A stretch of 64,000 bases of DNA from Verrucomicrobiota bacterium. Lineage in GTDB: Bacteria > Verrucomicrobiota > Verrucomicrobiia > Limisphaerales > J093. The notes under the pieces are model-generated. The model ran no database searches, had not been told where the DNA came from, and saw only the letters and a program-made list of their open reading frames with translations. The stretch covers positions 372,001-436,000 of the forward strand of contig JAOSKK010000012.1 of NCBI GenBank assembly GCA_027493615.1, given 5' to 3'. The stretch's first letter is position 1, and each line of letters starts with the position of its first letter. Positions 55,161-64,000 of the stretch are shown piece by piece. Both the position numbers and the translations under genes were made by a program.

Positions 55161-55413
55161 GGTTGCGGTGTTCGACGCTGGAGGGGGATTCGAGGTAGAG
55201 GCCGAGGGTTTGGGGGACGTGCAGGGAGCGGTGGTGGGCGGCGAGCCGGAGCCAGAACTCGTAGTCGCCGGCAGGGACCATCGTGGCGTCGAAGCGGCCG
55301 TGCTGCTGGTGGAGATCGCGCCGCCACATGGGTTGCGGGCCGACGAAGCAGCCTCGGCGGAGGAGGGCGAGTGGATCGAAGTCGAGCCGCTCGAGGCGGC
55401 GGGACGGGCGCGA
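55087..55413 (-). pseudogene. Remnant of a second family-2 glycosyltransferase
   Basis: Reads LDFDPLALLRRGCFVGPQPM, WRRDLHQQHGRFDATMVPAG, DYEFWLRLAAHHRSLHVPQT and LGLYLESPSSVEHRN. This is the usual C-terminal part of GT2 enzymes (FxGPxPMWRR, AGDYEFWLRLA). The N-terminal sugar-nucleotide-binding half is absent; the sequence upstream is flagellin 2. It overlaps the first codons of the downstream TPR glycosyltransferase. Either a deletion relic or part of a longer glycosyltransferase broken by frameshifts and an assembly gap. Confidence 0.55.
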
Positions 55414-55415
55414 GC

Positions 55416-56225
55416 CTACTGGAGGAGGCGAAGGACGGTTTGGGGGATCTGGTTGGCCTGGGCGAGCATGGCGGTGCCGGACTGGACGAGGATGGTGGCC
55501 TTGGCGTACTCGGTGGATTCGTCGGCGACGTCGACGTCCTTGATGCAGGGAGGTGGCGGCCATGAGGTTTTCCCTGCTGATGGCGAGCTGATCGCCGCTG
55601 TAGGCGAGGCGGGCCTGGTAGGCGCCGATGGTGGCGCGGTCGTTGGCGAGTTGGCTGATGGCGGCCTTGATGTTGGTGAGGGCGGCCTGGGCCTGGGGGA
55701 CGGTGGAAACGCCGGCGGCGGCGTCGATGGCGGCGGCATAGGGGGAGGCGCCCATGTTGATGCCGACCATGGTGAAGGCGCCGCCTTCGGAATCGACGGT
55801 GACGCTGAGGGCGTTGCTCGAGAAGAGGCTGACGCCATTGAATTCCTTGGTGCTGGCGGTGTTGATGTACGCCTTGAGCTCGGTGAATTCCTTGTTGTAG
55901 AGCGTGCGGTCGTTGTCGGACTTGGTGGCGTCCTGGGCGAGGATGGAGAGCTCACTCATGCGGTCGAGGGCCTGGCCGATCTTCTTGAGGTAGCCGTCCT
56001 GGGTTTGGACGAAGGAAGTGGCGTTGGAGACATTGGCGCGGGCACCCTGGATGCGGTGGATCTGGGCGTCGAGCTTGGTGCTGACGGCGAGGCCGGCGGC
56101 ATCGTCGGCGGGCTGCATGATGCGCGAGCCCGAGCTGAGGCGGGAGATGGACTGCGCCAGGCGGGGTGGCTGGTGTTGAGGTGATGGCTGCTGGATTGGG
56201 CGGCCAGGTTGGTGTTGATGACCAT
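55416..56225 (-). CDS. Flagellin 2, frameshifted
   Basis: About 270 residues, similar in length and plan to flagellin 1. [20 protein letters not shown], then [40 protein letters not shown] and [21 protein letters not shown]-terminal [20 protein letters not shown] and [14 protein letters not shown]. Slips near 56160 and 55555. Middle region short, as in flagellin 1. No sigma-28 promoter is seen directly upstream; it follows csrA by 12 bases and may be read from the fliW-csrA transcript. Confidence 0.9.
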
Positions 56226-56237
56226 AGGGTGAGCTTT

Positions 56238-56515
56238 CTATTCCGGGTTTGCTTGCTGAAAGGGGGCGGGCGGATCGAGAGGGGGGAGAGGAGACACGGG
56301 CGACGCGCGGGAGGGCGGGGGCGGCGGCGCGATCGCGGGTGAGGGCCTGCTGGTTGCTGCGCTGGATTTCCTCGTAGAGCTCCTGGCGGTGGACAGGGAC
56401 GTTCGGGGGCGGCGATGCCGAGCTTGACGACCTCGCCCTCGACCCGGAGCACCTTCACGGTGATGCGGCCGTCAATGACGATGCTCTCGTTCAGTTTGCG
56501 GGAGAGGATGAGCAC
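56238..56515 (-). CDS. csrA: Carbon storage regulator CsrA, frameshifted
   Basis: RNA-binding translational regulator that represses flagellin in FliW-CsrA systems. N-terminal MLILSRKLNESIVIDGRITV and KVLRVEGEVVKLGIAAP are canonical. After a slip in a C run near 56410 it reads NVPVHRQELYEEIQRSNQQA. A tail of about 35 residues leads to a stop near 56238, giving about 92 residues against the usual 60-75. The exact C-terminus depends on another C run (about 56280). Confidence 0.92.
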
Positions 56516-56539
56516 GGGAGGGGGAAGGCCGGGGTGGAG

Positions 56540-56977
56540 TCAGGCGCGGGCGAGCGCCAGCGGATGCTCGACGGAGAACTCGGCGGCGTTGGTGGGGATG
56601 ACCTGGCGACCGACCTTCGTGCGGCGGTTGACGATGATGGGTCCCTTCAGGTTCATCGTGGCCTCGTGTGGGCCGCGGATCGTCACGATGCACAGGACCG
56701 AGGCGTCCTCGGCTCGTTCCAGGGCGAGACTGCGGACGTCGTCGTCGGAAAGCTCGGGGCGGTACTGCGGGAGGAGGGACAGGGGAGGGACGACGAGGAA
56801 GGCGAGGCGGGGGTCGTCGAGGACCTGCAACCAGAGGAAGGGGGCCTCGGCGGGGTCGGCCAGGAGCACGTAGGAGCGGAGGTGCTCGAAGCCGAGGAGC
56901 CCGGACGGCAGATGGATGACTTCGGCCGGGTTCACGGTCAACCGCACCGTCGGCTCAAGGGTCACATCACAGTTCAT
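56540..56977 (-). CDS. fliW: Flagellar assembly factor FliW
   Basis: Intact 145 residues. FliW binds CsrA and releases flagellin mRNA from repression, and itself is titrated by flagellin. Family features: VIHLPSGLLGFEHLRSYVLL, PFLWLQVLDDPRLAFLVVPP, LCIVTIRGPHEATMNLKGPI and IVNRRTKVGRQVI. Immediately upstream of csrA (24 bases), the common gene pair. Confidence 0.95.
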   Translation of the reverse strand: MNCDVTLEPTVRLTVNPAEVIHLPSGLLGFEHLRSYVLLADPAEAPFLWLQVLDDPRLAFLVVPPLSLLPQYRPELSDDDVRSLALERAEDASVLCIVTIRGPHEATMNLKGPIIVNRRTKVGRQVIPTNAAEFSVEHPLALARA

Positions 56978-57365
56978 TCAGAGAGGGGTAGAGCAGCGGA
57001 CATGCCACACGGTTCTGGTGGGCATTCGGCATGCGGAAAGGGCAGGGAAAGGGGGCGAAAACCGGGCGGGCCAAGGGCAAGAAGGGGCGGCAAGGCAAGA
57101 GGGGACGAAGCAGGTAGGCAATAAGGTTCCAGTGGAGGAGGACGAGATTGCCCGCGAAAAACGCCAAAGGACGCGAAAGGAGAGGTGTACCGGTTCACGC
57201 CGGAGGCGTCCCAGAAGGTGGCCGGAGGTCGCCGCGGGGCGTGGGCTCGCGTTCCGGACCCAGGTTCATGGGGAGCGGGCTGTTCCTGCCGGACCTGCTC
57301 CGGGGCCATGAAACGCAGAGGGTGCAGGCTGAAGGCCCGCACCACAGGTTGAGCGCGAGCCGCGG
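56978..57365. other. Intergenic region between fliW and flgL
   Basis: 56978-57260 holds nothing recognisable. 57263-57348 is a copy of composite repeat R. Confidence 0.5.
57263..57348. repeat. Composite dispersed repeat R with REP hairpin, copy 9
   Basis: GGTTCATGGGGAGCGGGCTG, then TTCCTGCCGGACCTGCTCCG, CCATGAAACGC and the hairpin GGTGCAGGCTGAAGGCCCGC (57320-57348). Lies just after the flgL stop. Confidence 0.75.
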
Positions 57366-58298
57366 TCAGCGGAGGTAATCGAGGAGGGAGGTGTTGAGGA
57401 GGGTGGCGCCGGATTGGAGGGCGGCGCGGTAGGCGTTCTGGTGGTGGAAAGCTCCACGAGTGTCGCGGCGAGGTCGGCGTCGGTGTGGCGGAGACGGTCT
57501 TCTGCAGCGCCAACGCGCGTTGGGAAGCGGCGGCAGCGGCCGCATCGAGGCGGGCCTGCGTGGCGCCACCGGCGGCGATGTGATGAAGCAGGGCGTCTTC
57601 GTCGCGGGCCAGGGCGGCGCGGTCGGTGTCGGCGATGGCGCGAGTGTCGCCGGCGAGGAGGTGATCGCGAAGGGCGATGAGATGGGCGAAGAGGTCGGCG
57701 CCGGAACGGGGGTCGGCAAGGGCGCCGCGCGGGCCGGTGGAAGCGGGGTTGGCGCCGGGGACCTGCGCGGTGAGGGTGGTGCCGGGCGCCACTTCGAGTT
57801 CGGGGACGGCGGCGTTGCCGCGGTAGGTGACGGTCGTAGCCTGGCCGGCGGCGTTTTCGGTGAGGACGAAGGGAGGCTGGTCGGTGCGGGTGCCGGCGAG
57901 GAGGTAGTCGGCGCCGTGGCGGGAGTTGGCGACCTGGACGGCGTGGCGGAGAAGTTGGTCGACTTCGCTGGCGTAGGCCTGCAGTTCGGCGGGCGAACGG
58001 GTGCCGTCGGCGAGGGTGGCGAGTTCGGCGGCGCGATCGACGACGCGTTGGAGGCCCTGGAGGGTGTCGAGGAAAGGGTGGAGCGTTCGCGGAGGAACGC
58101 GATGTTCTGCTGGTACTGGGCCTGGGCGCGGTTCTCGGCCTGGGCGTCGAGGGCCTGGCGCATGGCGACGGGGTCGTCGGCGGCGGACTGGACGCGTTGA
58201 CCGGAGGAGGCCTGTTCGAGGAGGCGATGCTGGCGGGCGTTGAGCTGGGTGAGCTGCGTGATCAGCGAGTCCGGGATGGCGGAGGAAGCGACGCGCAT
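57366..58298 (-). CDS. flgL: Flagellar hook-filament junction protein FlgL, frameshifted
   Basis: About 311 residues. N-terminal SLITQLTQLNARQHRLLEQA, SSGQRVQSAADDPVAMRQAL and the coiled IAFLRERSTL. The middle has RHGADYLLAGTRTDQPPFVL and AAVPELEVAPGTTLTAQVPG. The end, NAYRAALQSGATLLNTSLLD, is typical. Slips near 58075 and 57480. Forms the second junction ring between hook and filament. 35 bases after flgK. Confidence 0.92.
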   Translation of the reverse strand: MRVASSAIPDSLITQLTQLNARQHRLLEQASSGQRVQSAADDPVAMRQALDAQAENRAQAQYQQNIAFLRERSTLSSTPSRASNASSIAPPNSPPSPTAPVRPPNCRPTPAKSTNFSATPSRSPTPATAPTTSSPAPAPTSLPSSSPKTPPARLRPSPTAATPPSPNSKWRPAPPSPRRSPAPTPLPPARAAPLPTPVPAPTSSPISSPFAITSSPATLAPSPTPTAPPWPATKTPCFITSPPVAPRRPASMRPLPPLPNARWRCRRPSPPHRRRPRRDTRGAFHHQNAYRAALQSGATLLNTSLLDYLR

Positions 58299-58333
58299 GG
58301 GGTGGATGGCGGGGCGGGTTGGAGGCGGCCTCG

Positions 58334-59763
58334 CTAGCGTTTGAGGTTGATGACCTCGTCGAGCATCTCGTCGACGGTGGTGATGATGCGGGCGGAGGCC
58401 TGGAAGGCCTTCTGGAATTTCACGAGGTCGGTCATTTCCTCGTCGATGGAGACGCCGCTGACGGAGGAGCGCTGGCCGGCGAGGAAGGAGGCAAGGAGCT
58501 TCTGGTCTTCGACCTGGTGGTTGGCGTGGGCGAGGGCTTCGCCGAGGGAGGTGACGATGTGGGAATAGCGGGAGGCGAAGGTCTGATTGCCGAGATTGGC
58601 GTGGGATTGCTGCGCCAGTTGGGCGAGGGCGAGCGCGACCTGGTTGTCGCCGGAAGCGCCGGCGGTGCCGCTGGCCTGGAGGAGAGCCGGATCAGCGAGG
58701 AGCGCGGGGGCGACGCGGATGGAGGCGGCGTCGGTGCCCGCGAAGAAATCGGCGCCGGTCTGGCCGTTCAGGTTGAAGCCGGGGCGATGGAGGGCGTTGA
58801 CCTCGCGGATGAGGGTGGCGGCGAGGGTATCGAGGTCGGTGCGGAGGGTGGCGAGGGGACCGTCGCGGGCGTCGATGGCGCCGGCGAGGCGGCCGGCGGT
58901 GAGGGTGAGGGGGTGGCGGTCGTGGTGGTGCGGACGAGGTGCTGGCCGTTGGCGTCGTTGGAAGTGGCGAGGGTGTCGAGGACGTTGCGGCCAGCGACGA
59001 GCTGGACACCGCCGACGGCGAGGGTGAACTGGCCGTCGGGGGTTTCGGCAGTATCGACGTTGGCGAGGGTGGCGAGGGATTCGAGTTTCTGGCGGCGGAG
59101 GTCGCGGAGGTCGTTGGCGGAGCCGGGCCGGCCGAGTTCGGCGCGGCGGATTTGCTCGTTGAGTCGGGCGATGGCGGTGAGGAGTTCGTTGGCCTGGGCG
59201 ACGTCGGTGTCGACGGACGCGTTCAACTGGGCGTTGAGCTGGCCGAGGCGGGCGTCGGTTTGCTGGAACTGAGCGGCGAGGGACTGGGCGCGGGCGAGGA
59301 GGGTGCTGCGTTGGGCGAGGGAAGCGGGGGTGGCGGCGAGGTTCTGCCACTCGTTGAAGAAAGCGGACAGCTCACTAGCGAGGGTGGAAGCGGCGCCGGC
59401 TTCACCGGCGGCGGCGGTGCCGGCGGCGGTTTGGGTGCGGCTGTTGAAGCTCTCGGCGAGATGGGCCTGGGCGAGTTCGAGCGCCGTGCGGTGGGCTTCC
59501 CAGAATCCGGAGACGCTGGTTTCGGACTGGATTTGGCGGTCGAGCAGGGAGCTGAGGACCTGCTGGATGGCCTGGGCGCCGACGCCGGTTCCCTGGGAGC
59601 CGAAGACACCTTGGAGCGGGGTGGTGGTCTGGAGGAGGAGCCGTTGGCGGGTGTAAGCGGGGTTGTGGACGTTGGCGAGGTTCTGGCCGGCGACGGCGAG
59701 GCCCTGGCTCTGGGTTTGGAGCGACCGGACGCCGAGGTTCAGGGTGCCGTGGAGGCCGAGCAT
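58334..59763 (-). CDS. flgK: Flagellar hook-associated protein FlgK, frameshifted
   Basis: About 476 residues. N-terminal LGLHGTLNLGVRSLQTQSQG and LAVAGQNLANVHNPAYTRQR, the rod/hook-family signature. The long helical domain follows (ALELAQAHLAESFNSRTQTA, LLARAQSLAAQFQQTDARLG). The C-terminal VSGVSIDEEMTDLVKFQKAF and IITTVDEMLDEVINLKR are the conserved flagellar C-terminal motif. One slip near 58915. Eight bases after flgN. Confidence 0.95.
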
Positions 59764-59771
59764 GGGAGAGG

Positions 59772-60264
59772 TCAGCCGAGAGCTTCGTAAAGGGCGACAT
59801 CGCGGGAGGCGGCGGCCTGGGAGGCCGCCGGCGCCGTCGTAGACCGCGGGGCCGGTGGGGGCGAGGGTTTGGAGGAACTGGTCGAGGAGTTCGAGCGAGC
59901 GGCGGAGGAGGAGGTGGTTTTGGTGGGCGCGCTGGCGGACGCGGCGCAGGAGCTGGTGGTTCTCCTGGACGAGGGCCTCGAGGAGGGGCCGGTAATCGGG
60001 CGGCAGGAGGGTGAGGGCGCGGAGTGACGGGTCGGTGGCGGCGGGCAGGGCAGCGGCGAGTTCGCGTTGGATGGCCTCGCGTTCGCGGCGGGCGGCCTGG
60101 ATGGCGGCGCCTTGTTCCTGGATGGCGGCGGTGGCGTCGAGAAGGGATTCGTTCTGGCGGCGGATGATGCCTTCCTGCTGTTCGTCAAGGAGGAGGAGCA
60201 GGTGACCGTACTGCTTGAGCTCCTCGCGGAGGGACTCGATGAGGCGAGGGAGGGTGTCGTTCAT
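59772..60264 (-). CDS. flgN: Flagellar chaperone FlgN, one frameshift
   Basis: About 164 residues. Helical: RLIESLREELKQYGHLLLLL, DEQQEGIIRRQNESLLDATA, LLEALVQENHQLLRRVRQRA and LLRRSLELLDQFLQTLAP. The FlgN pattern (E..L..LL..E...I.......L) and position before flgK and flgL, its export clients, support the call. One slip near 59820 gives the end AAASRDVALYEALG. Confidence 0.85.
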
Positions 60265-60290
60265 CGGGGGTCCCCTGGGTGGCGGGAGCG

Positions 60291-60737
60291 TCAGGGAAGA
60301 GGAAAGAGGAAGGCGGGGAAGCGGGCGCAGGCTGGAAGCCTGCACCACAACGGGGGTGGACGAGGCGTCAGAACCCTCGGAGGCAGTTCGGGAAGTGGGG
60401 GGGCCGCGTCGCTGGGAGGTGACGCGGAGGCGGTCTGGTGTTGCCAGGCGGACTCGAGGCTTCGGGCGAGGCCGAACTGGCCGGAGCGGGCGATGCCGTC
60501 GGCGAGCTGGGAGGTGAGGAGGTCGCGGTAGATCGCCTTGGCGGAGGTTTCGGGGCTGAGGGCGGAGGACAGGACAGGTTTCTGGGCGTCGGCGAGGATT
60601 TGGCGGAGGAGGACGGCCTCGAAGGCGCGGGCGGCGGCGCGGCGTTTGTCGGGTTCGGAGACGTTGGGGTTATGGGCGAGGCGATCGAGGGGAAGGTCGA
60701 AGACGTTGACGCGGCGCTGGAGGGGGTCGGTGTGCAT
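60291..60737 (-). CDS. flgJ: Rod-binding protein FlgJ (N-terminal domain only)
   Basis: 148 residues, one frame. The rod-binding domain is RRAAARAFEAVLLRQILADA, then YRDLLTSQLADGIARSGQFG and LARSLESAWQHQ. The muramidase domain of enterobacterial FlgJ is absent, as in many other phyla, so another enzyme must open the wall. The last about 40 codons run through a REP hairpin (60327-60350, read as PPLWCRLPACARFP) and are probably not part of the ancestral protein. Confidence 0.9.
   Translation of the reverse strand: MHTDPLQRRVNVFDLPLDRLAHNPNVSEPDKRRAAARAFEAVLLRQILADAQKPVLSSALSPETSAKAIYRDLLTSQLADGIARSGQFGLARSLESAWQHQTASASPPSDAAPPLPELPPRVLTPRPPPLWCRLPACARFPAFLFPLP
60327..60350. repeat. REP-like GC hairpin, copy 10
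   Basis: GCGCAGGCTGGAAGCCTGCA followed by CCACA, within the 3' end of flgJ. Confidence 0.8.
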
Positions 60738-60740
60738 GGG

Positions 60741-61846
60741 CTAGCGGATGAGGAGCTCGGCCTGGAGGGCGCCGGCCTGTTTCATGGCCTGGAAAATGGC
60801 CATCATGTCGCGGGGGTAACGCCGAGGGTGTTGAGGGCGGCGGCGACTTTTTCGACGGTAGGGAGCTCGGGCAGGGGCGACCATGGCGGCGCGGTTCTCG
60901 GCGACGTCGGTGGTGGTGCTGGGGAGGATGGCGGTGCGACCGGTGCTGCTGAAGGGCGTGGGCTGGGAAGCGGTGAGAGTGGAGGCAATGGAGAGGGTGA
61001 GGTTGCCCTGGGAGACGGCACAGTTGGAGATGCGGATGCTGGCGGTGGCGACGATGGTGCCGGTGCGTTCGTTGATAATGATGCGGGCGGGGGTGGCGGG
61101 TTCGAGTTCGACGGATTCGAGGCGGGCGACGAAGTCGACTTCGCGGCCGTCGAGGCCGCCGGGGAGGCGGACCTTGACGGAAGTGGAGTCGACGGCCTGG
61201 GCGCTGGCGGGGAAGAGCTCGTTGATGGCGGCGGCCATGCGGGCGGCGGAGGTGAAACTGGGCTCGCGGAGGAGGAGTTCGATGGACTGGTCGTGGACGA
61301 TGGACGCAGGGATCTCGCGTTCGACGAGGGCGCCGTTGACGATGGTGCCGACGGTGGGGTGGTTCTTGGTGACGGTGGCGCCGCCGGCACCGCCGACGCC
61401 GGCGGTGAAGCCGCCGACGGCGATGGGGGCCCTGGGCGACGGCATAGACGCGGCGGTCGGCGCCGAAGAGAGGGGGTTTGGAGGAGGACACCGCCCTGAG
61501 GGACTTGGCATCGCCCATGGACGCGACGTGGACATCGAGGCGGGCGCCGTTCTTGACGAACGCGGGGATTTCGGCGGTGACCATGACAACGGCGATGTTT
61601 TTGGAGGAAAGGGTCGTGGGGGGCAGGTTGATGCCGTAATGCTGGAGGATGTTGGCGAGGGTTTGCTTGGTGTAGACCGGGTCCTGTCGCCGTCGCCGGC
61701 GAGGCCGGCGACGAGGCCGTAGCCGACGAGCTGGTTATCGCGGGCGCCGGCGACGACGGCGAGGTCGCGGATGCGGACGCCGGTGCCGGCGGCGAGGGTG
61801 AGGGGGCCAGGCAGGCGAGCAGGGCGAGCGCGAGCGGGCAGTTCAT
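60741..61846 (-). CDS. flgI: Flagellar P-ring protein FlgI, frameshifted
   Basis: About 368 residues, periplasmic P-ring subunit. A signal peptide (PLALALLACL) precedes the conserved start TGVRIRDLAVVAGARDNQLV, GYGLVAGLAGDGD. The body has NIAVVMVTAEIPAFVKNGAR, LDVHVASMGDAKSL, KNHPTVGTIVNGALVEREIP and RIIINERTGTIVATASIRIS. The end is MMAIFQAMKQAGALQAELLI. Slips near 61690, 61440 and 60870. Three bases after the flgJ start in the opposite order of the operon (flgI ends 3 bases before flgJ begins). Confidence 0.93.
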
Positions 61847-61878
61847 GATGCAGACGCGCGGCGGGGATCCTCGGCTGG

Positions 61879-62493
61879 CTAGAAGGGGGTGACCTTGTCC
61901 CAGATCTTGTTGAACCAACCCTTGCGTTCGGAGTCGGTGAGGGTGCCCTTGGAGACGAAGCGGATGGTGGCGTCAGCGATGTTGTAGCTGTAAACGCTGT
62001 TGCCAGGGGTGATGTCATCGGGCCGCACGACGCCGCGGAGGACGATGGTCTGTTGCTCGCCGGAGAAGGCGGACTCGCGGGTCCCTTCGATCACCAGGTT
62101 GCGATTGGGGAGGACGTCGATGACGCGGACGCCGAAGCGGGCCACGATGGCTTCGGAGCTGTTGATGGTGCCGCCGCCGTTGAAGGCGTTTTCGGAGGAG
62201 TACTTGAGGGCGGGCATCTGGCCGCCCTTGGTGAGGGCGCCGCTGGCGGCGGGGCTGTAGAAGAAGGTGGCGATGCTGGCGTCCATGCCGGAGCTCTTCT
62301 CGGTCTTGGTGTTCTTCTTCTTGGAGGCGGAGTTGTTCTCCTGGACGATGACGGTGAGGATGTCGCCGATGTGGACGGCCCGTTTGTCGGCGAACATGGG
62401 CCGCGCGATGTCGTCCTGCCAGAGGGACTCGGCATGGAGGCGGGAAGAGGGGAGAAGGCAAGCGAAGGCGAGGAAGAGAGTGGAGAGCGCCAC
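61879..62493 (-). CDS. flgH: Flagellar L-ring protein FlgH
   Basis: Outer-membrane L-ring subunit, intact in one frame. Conserved SLWQDDIARPMFADKRAVHI, GDILTVIVQENNSASKKKNT, INSSEAIVARFGVRVIDVLP, NLVIEGTRESAFSGEQQTIV and LRGVVRPDDITPGNSVYSYN. GTG 62493 (VALSTLFLAFACLL) is preferred because it gives a signal peptide and full family length (about 205 residues). The frame stays open upstream to an ATG at 62682, but only through repeat DNA. No lipobox, unlike proteobacterial FlgH. Confidence 0.93.
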   Translation of the reverse strand: MALSTLFLAFACLLPSSRLHAESLWQDDIARPMFADKRAVHIGDILTVIVQENNSASKKKNTKTEKSSGMDASIATFFYSPAASGALTKGGQMPALKYSSENAFNGGGTINSSEAIVARFGVRVIDVLPNRNLVIEGTRESAFSGEQQTIVLRGVVRPDDITPGNSVYSYNIADATIRFVSKGTLTDSERKGWFNKIWDKVTPF

Positions 62494-62529
62494 GGTTGTT
62501 CCGGACGTGGTTCGCCGGCCGGAGGTCGG

Positions 62530-62657
62530 GGGGGCGAAGGGCGAGGGGCGAAGCTCAACGTTCAAAGCGCGAAGCTCAAGGGAAGCGTCCAGTTCCGGCC
62601 GGACCTGCCCAGGGGCTCTGAACCGCGGAGGGTGCAGGCTGGAAGCCCGCACCACCG
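62530..62657. repeat. Heptamer array plus composite repeat R with REP hairpin, copy 11
   Basis: GGGCGAA copies (62530-62552), AAGCTCAACG, AAGGGAAGCGTCCAGTTCCG, GGACCTGCCCAGGGG, TGAACCGCGG, hairpin 62630-62657, then GGTGCATGG. Same module order as 12664-12799. Lies between flgA and flgH. Confidence 0.8.
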
Positions 62658-62777
62658 GTGCATGGAGAGTTCCAAGGTTCAACGGGGTCGAACGGGCGCG
62701 GGTTTTGCCAGCCTGGCAGGCGGCACAGGCGGGAGGGGGGAGTGGCTTGGTTTCCTTTGGCCCGTTGGGGAGGGACG

Positions 62778-62912
62778 GTGCAGGCGGGACGCCCGCACCA
62801 CAGGTTCATGACAGGCGCGGTTGACGATGACGCCATGTCAGGGGCCCATGAACCGACCCGGACGGATGCCCTTCTGCATTCTGCATTCTTCCTTCTGAAT
62901 TCCGGTTCATGG
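62778..62912. repeat. REP hairpin copy 12 and a CCATGAACC...GGTTCATGG palindrome
   Basis: Hairpin GGTGCAGGCGGGACGCCCGC at 62778-62803 is followed by ACAGGTTCATG. A 60-base segment at 62849-62912 is bracketed by CCATGAACC and GGTTCATGG and contains TTCTGCATTCTTCCTTCTG. Similar TCATTCTTCCTTCTGCCTTC sequence lies at 19458, beside the right end of the IS array. The whole 62494-62923 gap is repeat DNA. Confidence 0.7.
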
Positions 62913-62923
62913 AGGGTCGGGGA

Positions 62924-63884
62924 TCAGATGCCGAGGAGGATGGTGTTCTCATCTTGGACTTTGCCTTTGAGTTCGCGACGGGAGGCGGGGTTGCGGAGGC
63001 GGATGATCTGGCCGGGGGCACCGTCTTCGAGGACTTCGACACGGAGGACGAGGCTGAGGGCGCCGTCTTCGAGCAGGGCGTCGGCGGTCTGGCCGCGGCG
63101 GACGACGGGGCGGAGGCGGAGGTGGCGTTGATAGAGGGTGGCGCCGGCGGTGAGGTTCTCGGTGAATTCGAGGCCGGTTTCGTCGCCGCTGAGGCTGGCG
63201 AGCGGTTCACGGAGGGTGAGGACATCGCGGCGTTCGCGGGCGAGGGCGGTCGGGTCGAAGGGGTGACCGCGACGGAGAGCGGTGCGGGTGATCCAGACCT
63301 CGCGCCAGATGCGGAGCTGGAGGAGGACTTGCCAGGTGCCGACGCTTTCGTCGCCGGTGAGGAGTTCGAGGCGGACGAGGAGGAGGGGGGCTGAGGCCGC
63401 TGGCGGGGACGTCGAGGAGGCGGAGGGAAAGGGGATCATCCGGGACCTGAACAGGGGTCCAGGGCGGGCGAGGCGGGAGGTCGAGGTCGCCGCGGTCGGC
63501 CACCCAGCCGGACTGGAGGGCGGCGAGGAGGAGGTCGCGGACTTCGGCTTCGCCGAGCGGACGGGTGCGGCGGGTGATGCGGATGCGGTCGGCCCCGGAC
63601 CAGTTGGTGACCGTGAGGCCGAGGTCGGGATGGGCGAGGAGTTCCTGGACGCGGGTGCGGGTGAGGACGAGCGGGGGTGCCGGGGGCGGGAGCGGGGAGG
63701 AGGCGGAGATGGGGAGGGAACCGCCGTCGGGGTGCCGGGCGATCTGGGAGAAGAAGACGCCCTCGCGATCCACCTGGATTTCGGTGAGGAGCACCGCTCC
63801 AGAAAGGCCGGCGTCCGTGGCTGGGTCGGCGAGAACCCGAGTCAGGGCGACGCACAGGATCGCGAGGGCGTTGGGGGGACGCAT
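62924..63884 (-). CDS. flgA: Flagellar basal body P-ring assembly chaperone FlgA, one frameshift
   Basis: About 320 residues, exported (LAILCVALTRVLA). The C-terminal SAF domain: RRDVLTLREPLASLSGDETG, ENLTAGATLYQRHLRLRPVV, RRGQTADALLEDGALSLVLR, and NPASRRELKGKVQDENTILL, the typical FlgA ending. The slip is near 63380. The N-terminal 200 residues are longer than in enterobacterial FlgA (about 140) and include TRTRPLGEAEVRDLLLAALQ. Eight bases after flgG. Confidence 0.9.
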
Positions 63885-63892
63885 GGCGGGAT

Positions 63893-64000
63893 TTACCGGC
63901 GGAGGTTAGCGCTGAGGCGCAAATTTTCGTCGGCGGCCTGGATGGACTTGGAGTTCACCTCGTAGGCGCGCTGGGCCATGATGAGTTTGACCATTTCCTC
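63893..64000 (-). CDS. flgG: Flagellar distal rod protein FlgG, 3' end only
   Basis: The last 35 codons: [20 protein letters not shown] and [15 protein letters not shown]. The VNSK-I-Q-ADE motif is that of FlgG, the distal rod protein. The rest lies beyond the window and presumably starts this flg operon segment or continues it upstream. Confidence 0.9.
   Translation of the reverse strand, partial: EEMVKLIMAQRAYEVNSKSIQAADENLRLSANLRR

Noticed and set aside
62494-62682. FlgH starting at ATG 62682
   Set aside because: The added 63 residues are translated composite repeat (VVRASSLHPPRFRAPGQV) and displace the signal peptide; GTG 62493 fits the family.

Overview
The window is GC-rich (clearly above 60 percent by eye) bacterial DNA. 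It most likely comes from a motile Verrucomicrobiota of the Limisphaerales/Pedosphaera type. This is an inference from the gene content: three PEP-CTERM exported proteins, PQQ-type beta-propeller and 3-keto-disaccharide-hydrolase (DUF1080) genes, a Tat-exported sugar isomerase-like protein, EF-hand tails, a diderm flagellum with P- and L-rings, and dispersed hairpin repeats that read in frame as VVxASSLH. No rRNA, tRNA or CRISPR array was seen.

Layout. 1-3498: 3' part of dnaE2 (plus strand). 3482-10942: minus-strand secreted and metabolic genes (DUF1080 protein, two PQQ beta-propellers, CBS protein, TIM-barrel isomerase, receiver-like protein). 10996-12663: ECF sigma factor and a one-TM partner. 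12664-19412: a composite dispersed repeat followed by two different IS110-family elements (A and B) arranged A-B-A-B as a 3.24 kb direct tandem duplication, with palindromic spacers between them. 19492-27198 (minus): tolC-macA-macB(ATPase)-macB(permease)-lnt operon; the MacA carries an EF-hand tail. 28032-31222: secreted beta-propeller. 31678-33386: uvrC. 33573-36077: three paralogous PEP-CTERM genes with hairpin terminators. 36359-40969 (minus): a tightly overlapping operon, CheX-like, exported protein, TPR protein, FlgN-like chaperone, sigma-54 response regulator, small protein. 41083-46318 (plus): two HDOD proteins, a PAS histidine kinase and an HD-GYP response regulator. 46290-64000: flagellar island. 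Plus strand: fliC, lipoprotein, flgM-like, fliS, fliT-like. Minus strand: flgG(partial)-flgA-flgH-flgI-flgJ-flgN-flgK-flgL, then fliW-csrA-fliC2, a glycosyltransferase and a sensor kinase.

How it fits together. Recognisable FliA (sigma-28) promoters, TAAA or TCAA, 15 bases, then GCCGATA, precede fliC, the CheX-like operon, the HDOD gene and the lipoprotein, with a near match before flgM-fliS-fliT. This links the chemotaxis/HDOD block to late flagellar genes. In three of them the -10 box ends only 9-10 bases before the ATG, which suggests leaderless or nearly leaderless transcripts. FliW and CsrA lie beside a flagellin, and the fliC leader has two GGA motifs around a hairpin, as expected for CsrA control.

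Quality caveat. Most genes can be read only by switching frame at runs of G or C. The two IS copies differ almost only in homopolymer length (five length differences and one substitution noticed in 3.24 kb), so many frameshifts here are probably sequencing errors rather than pseudogenes. Coordinates of frameshifted genes give the outer limits of the reconstructed reading.
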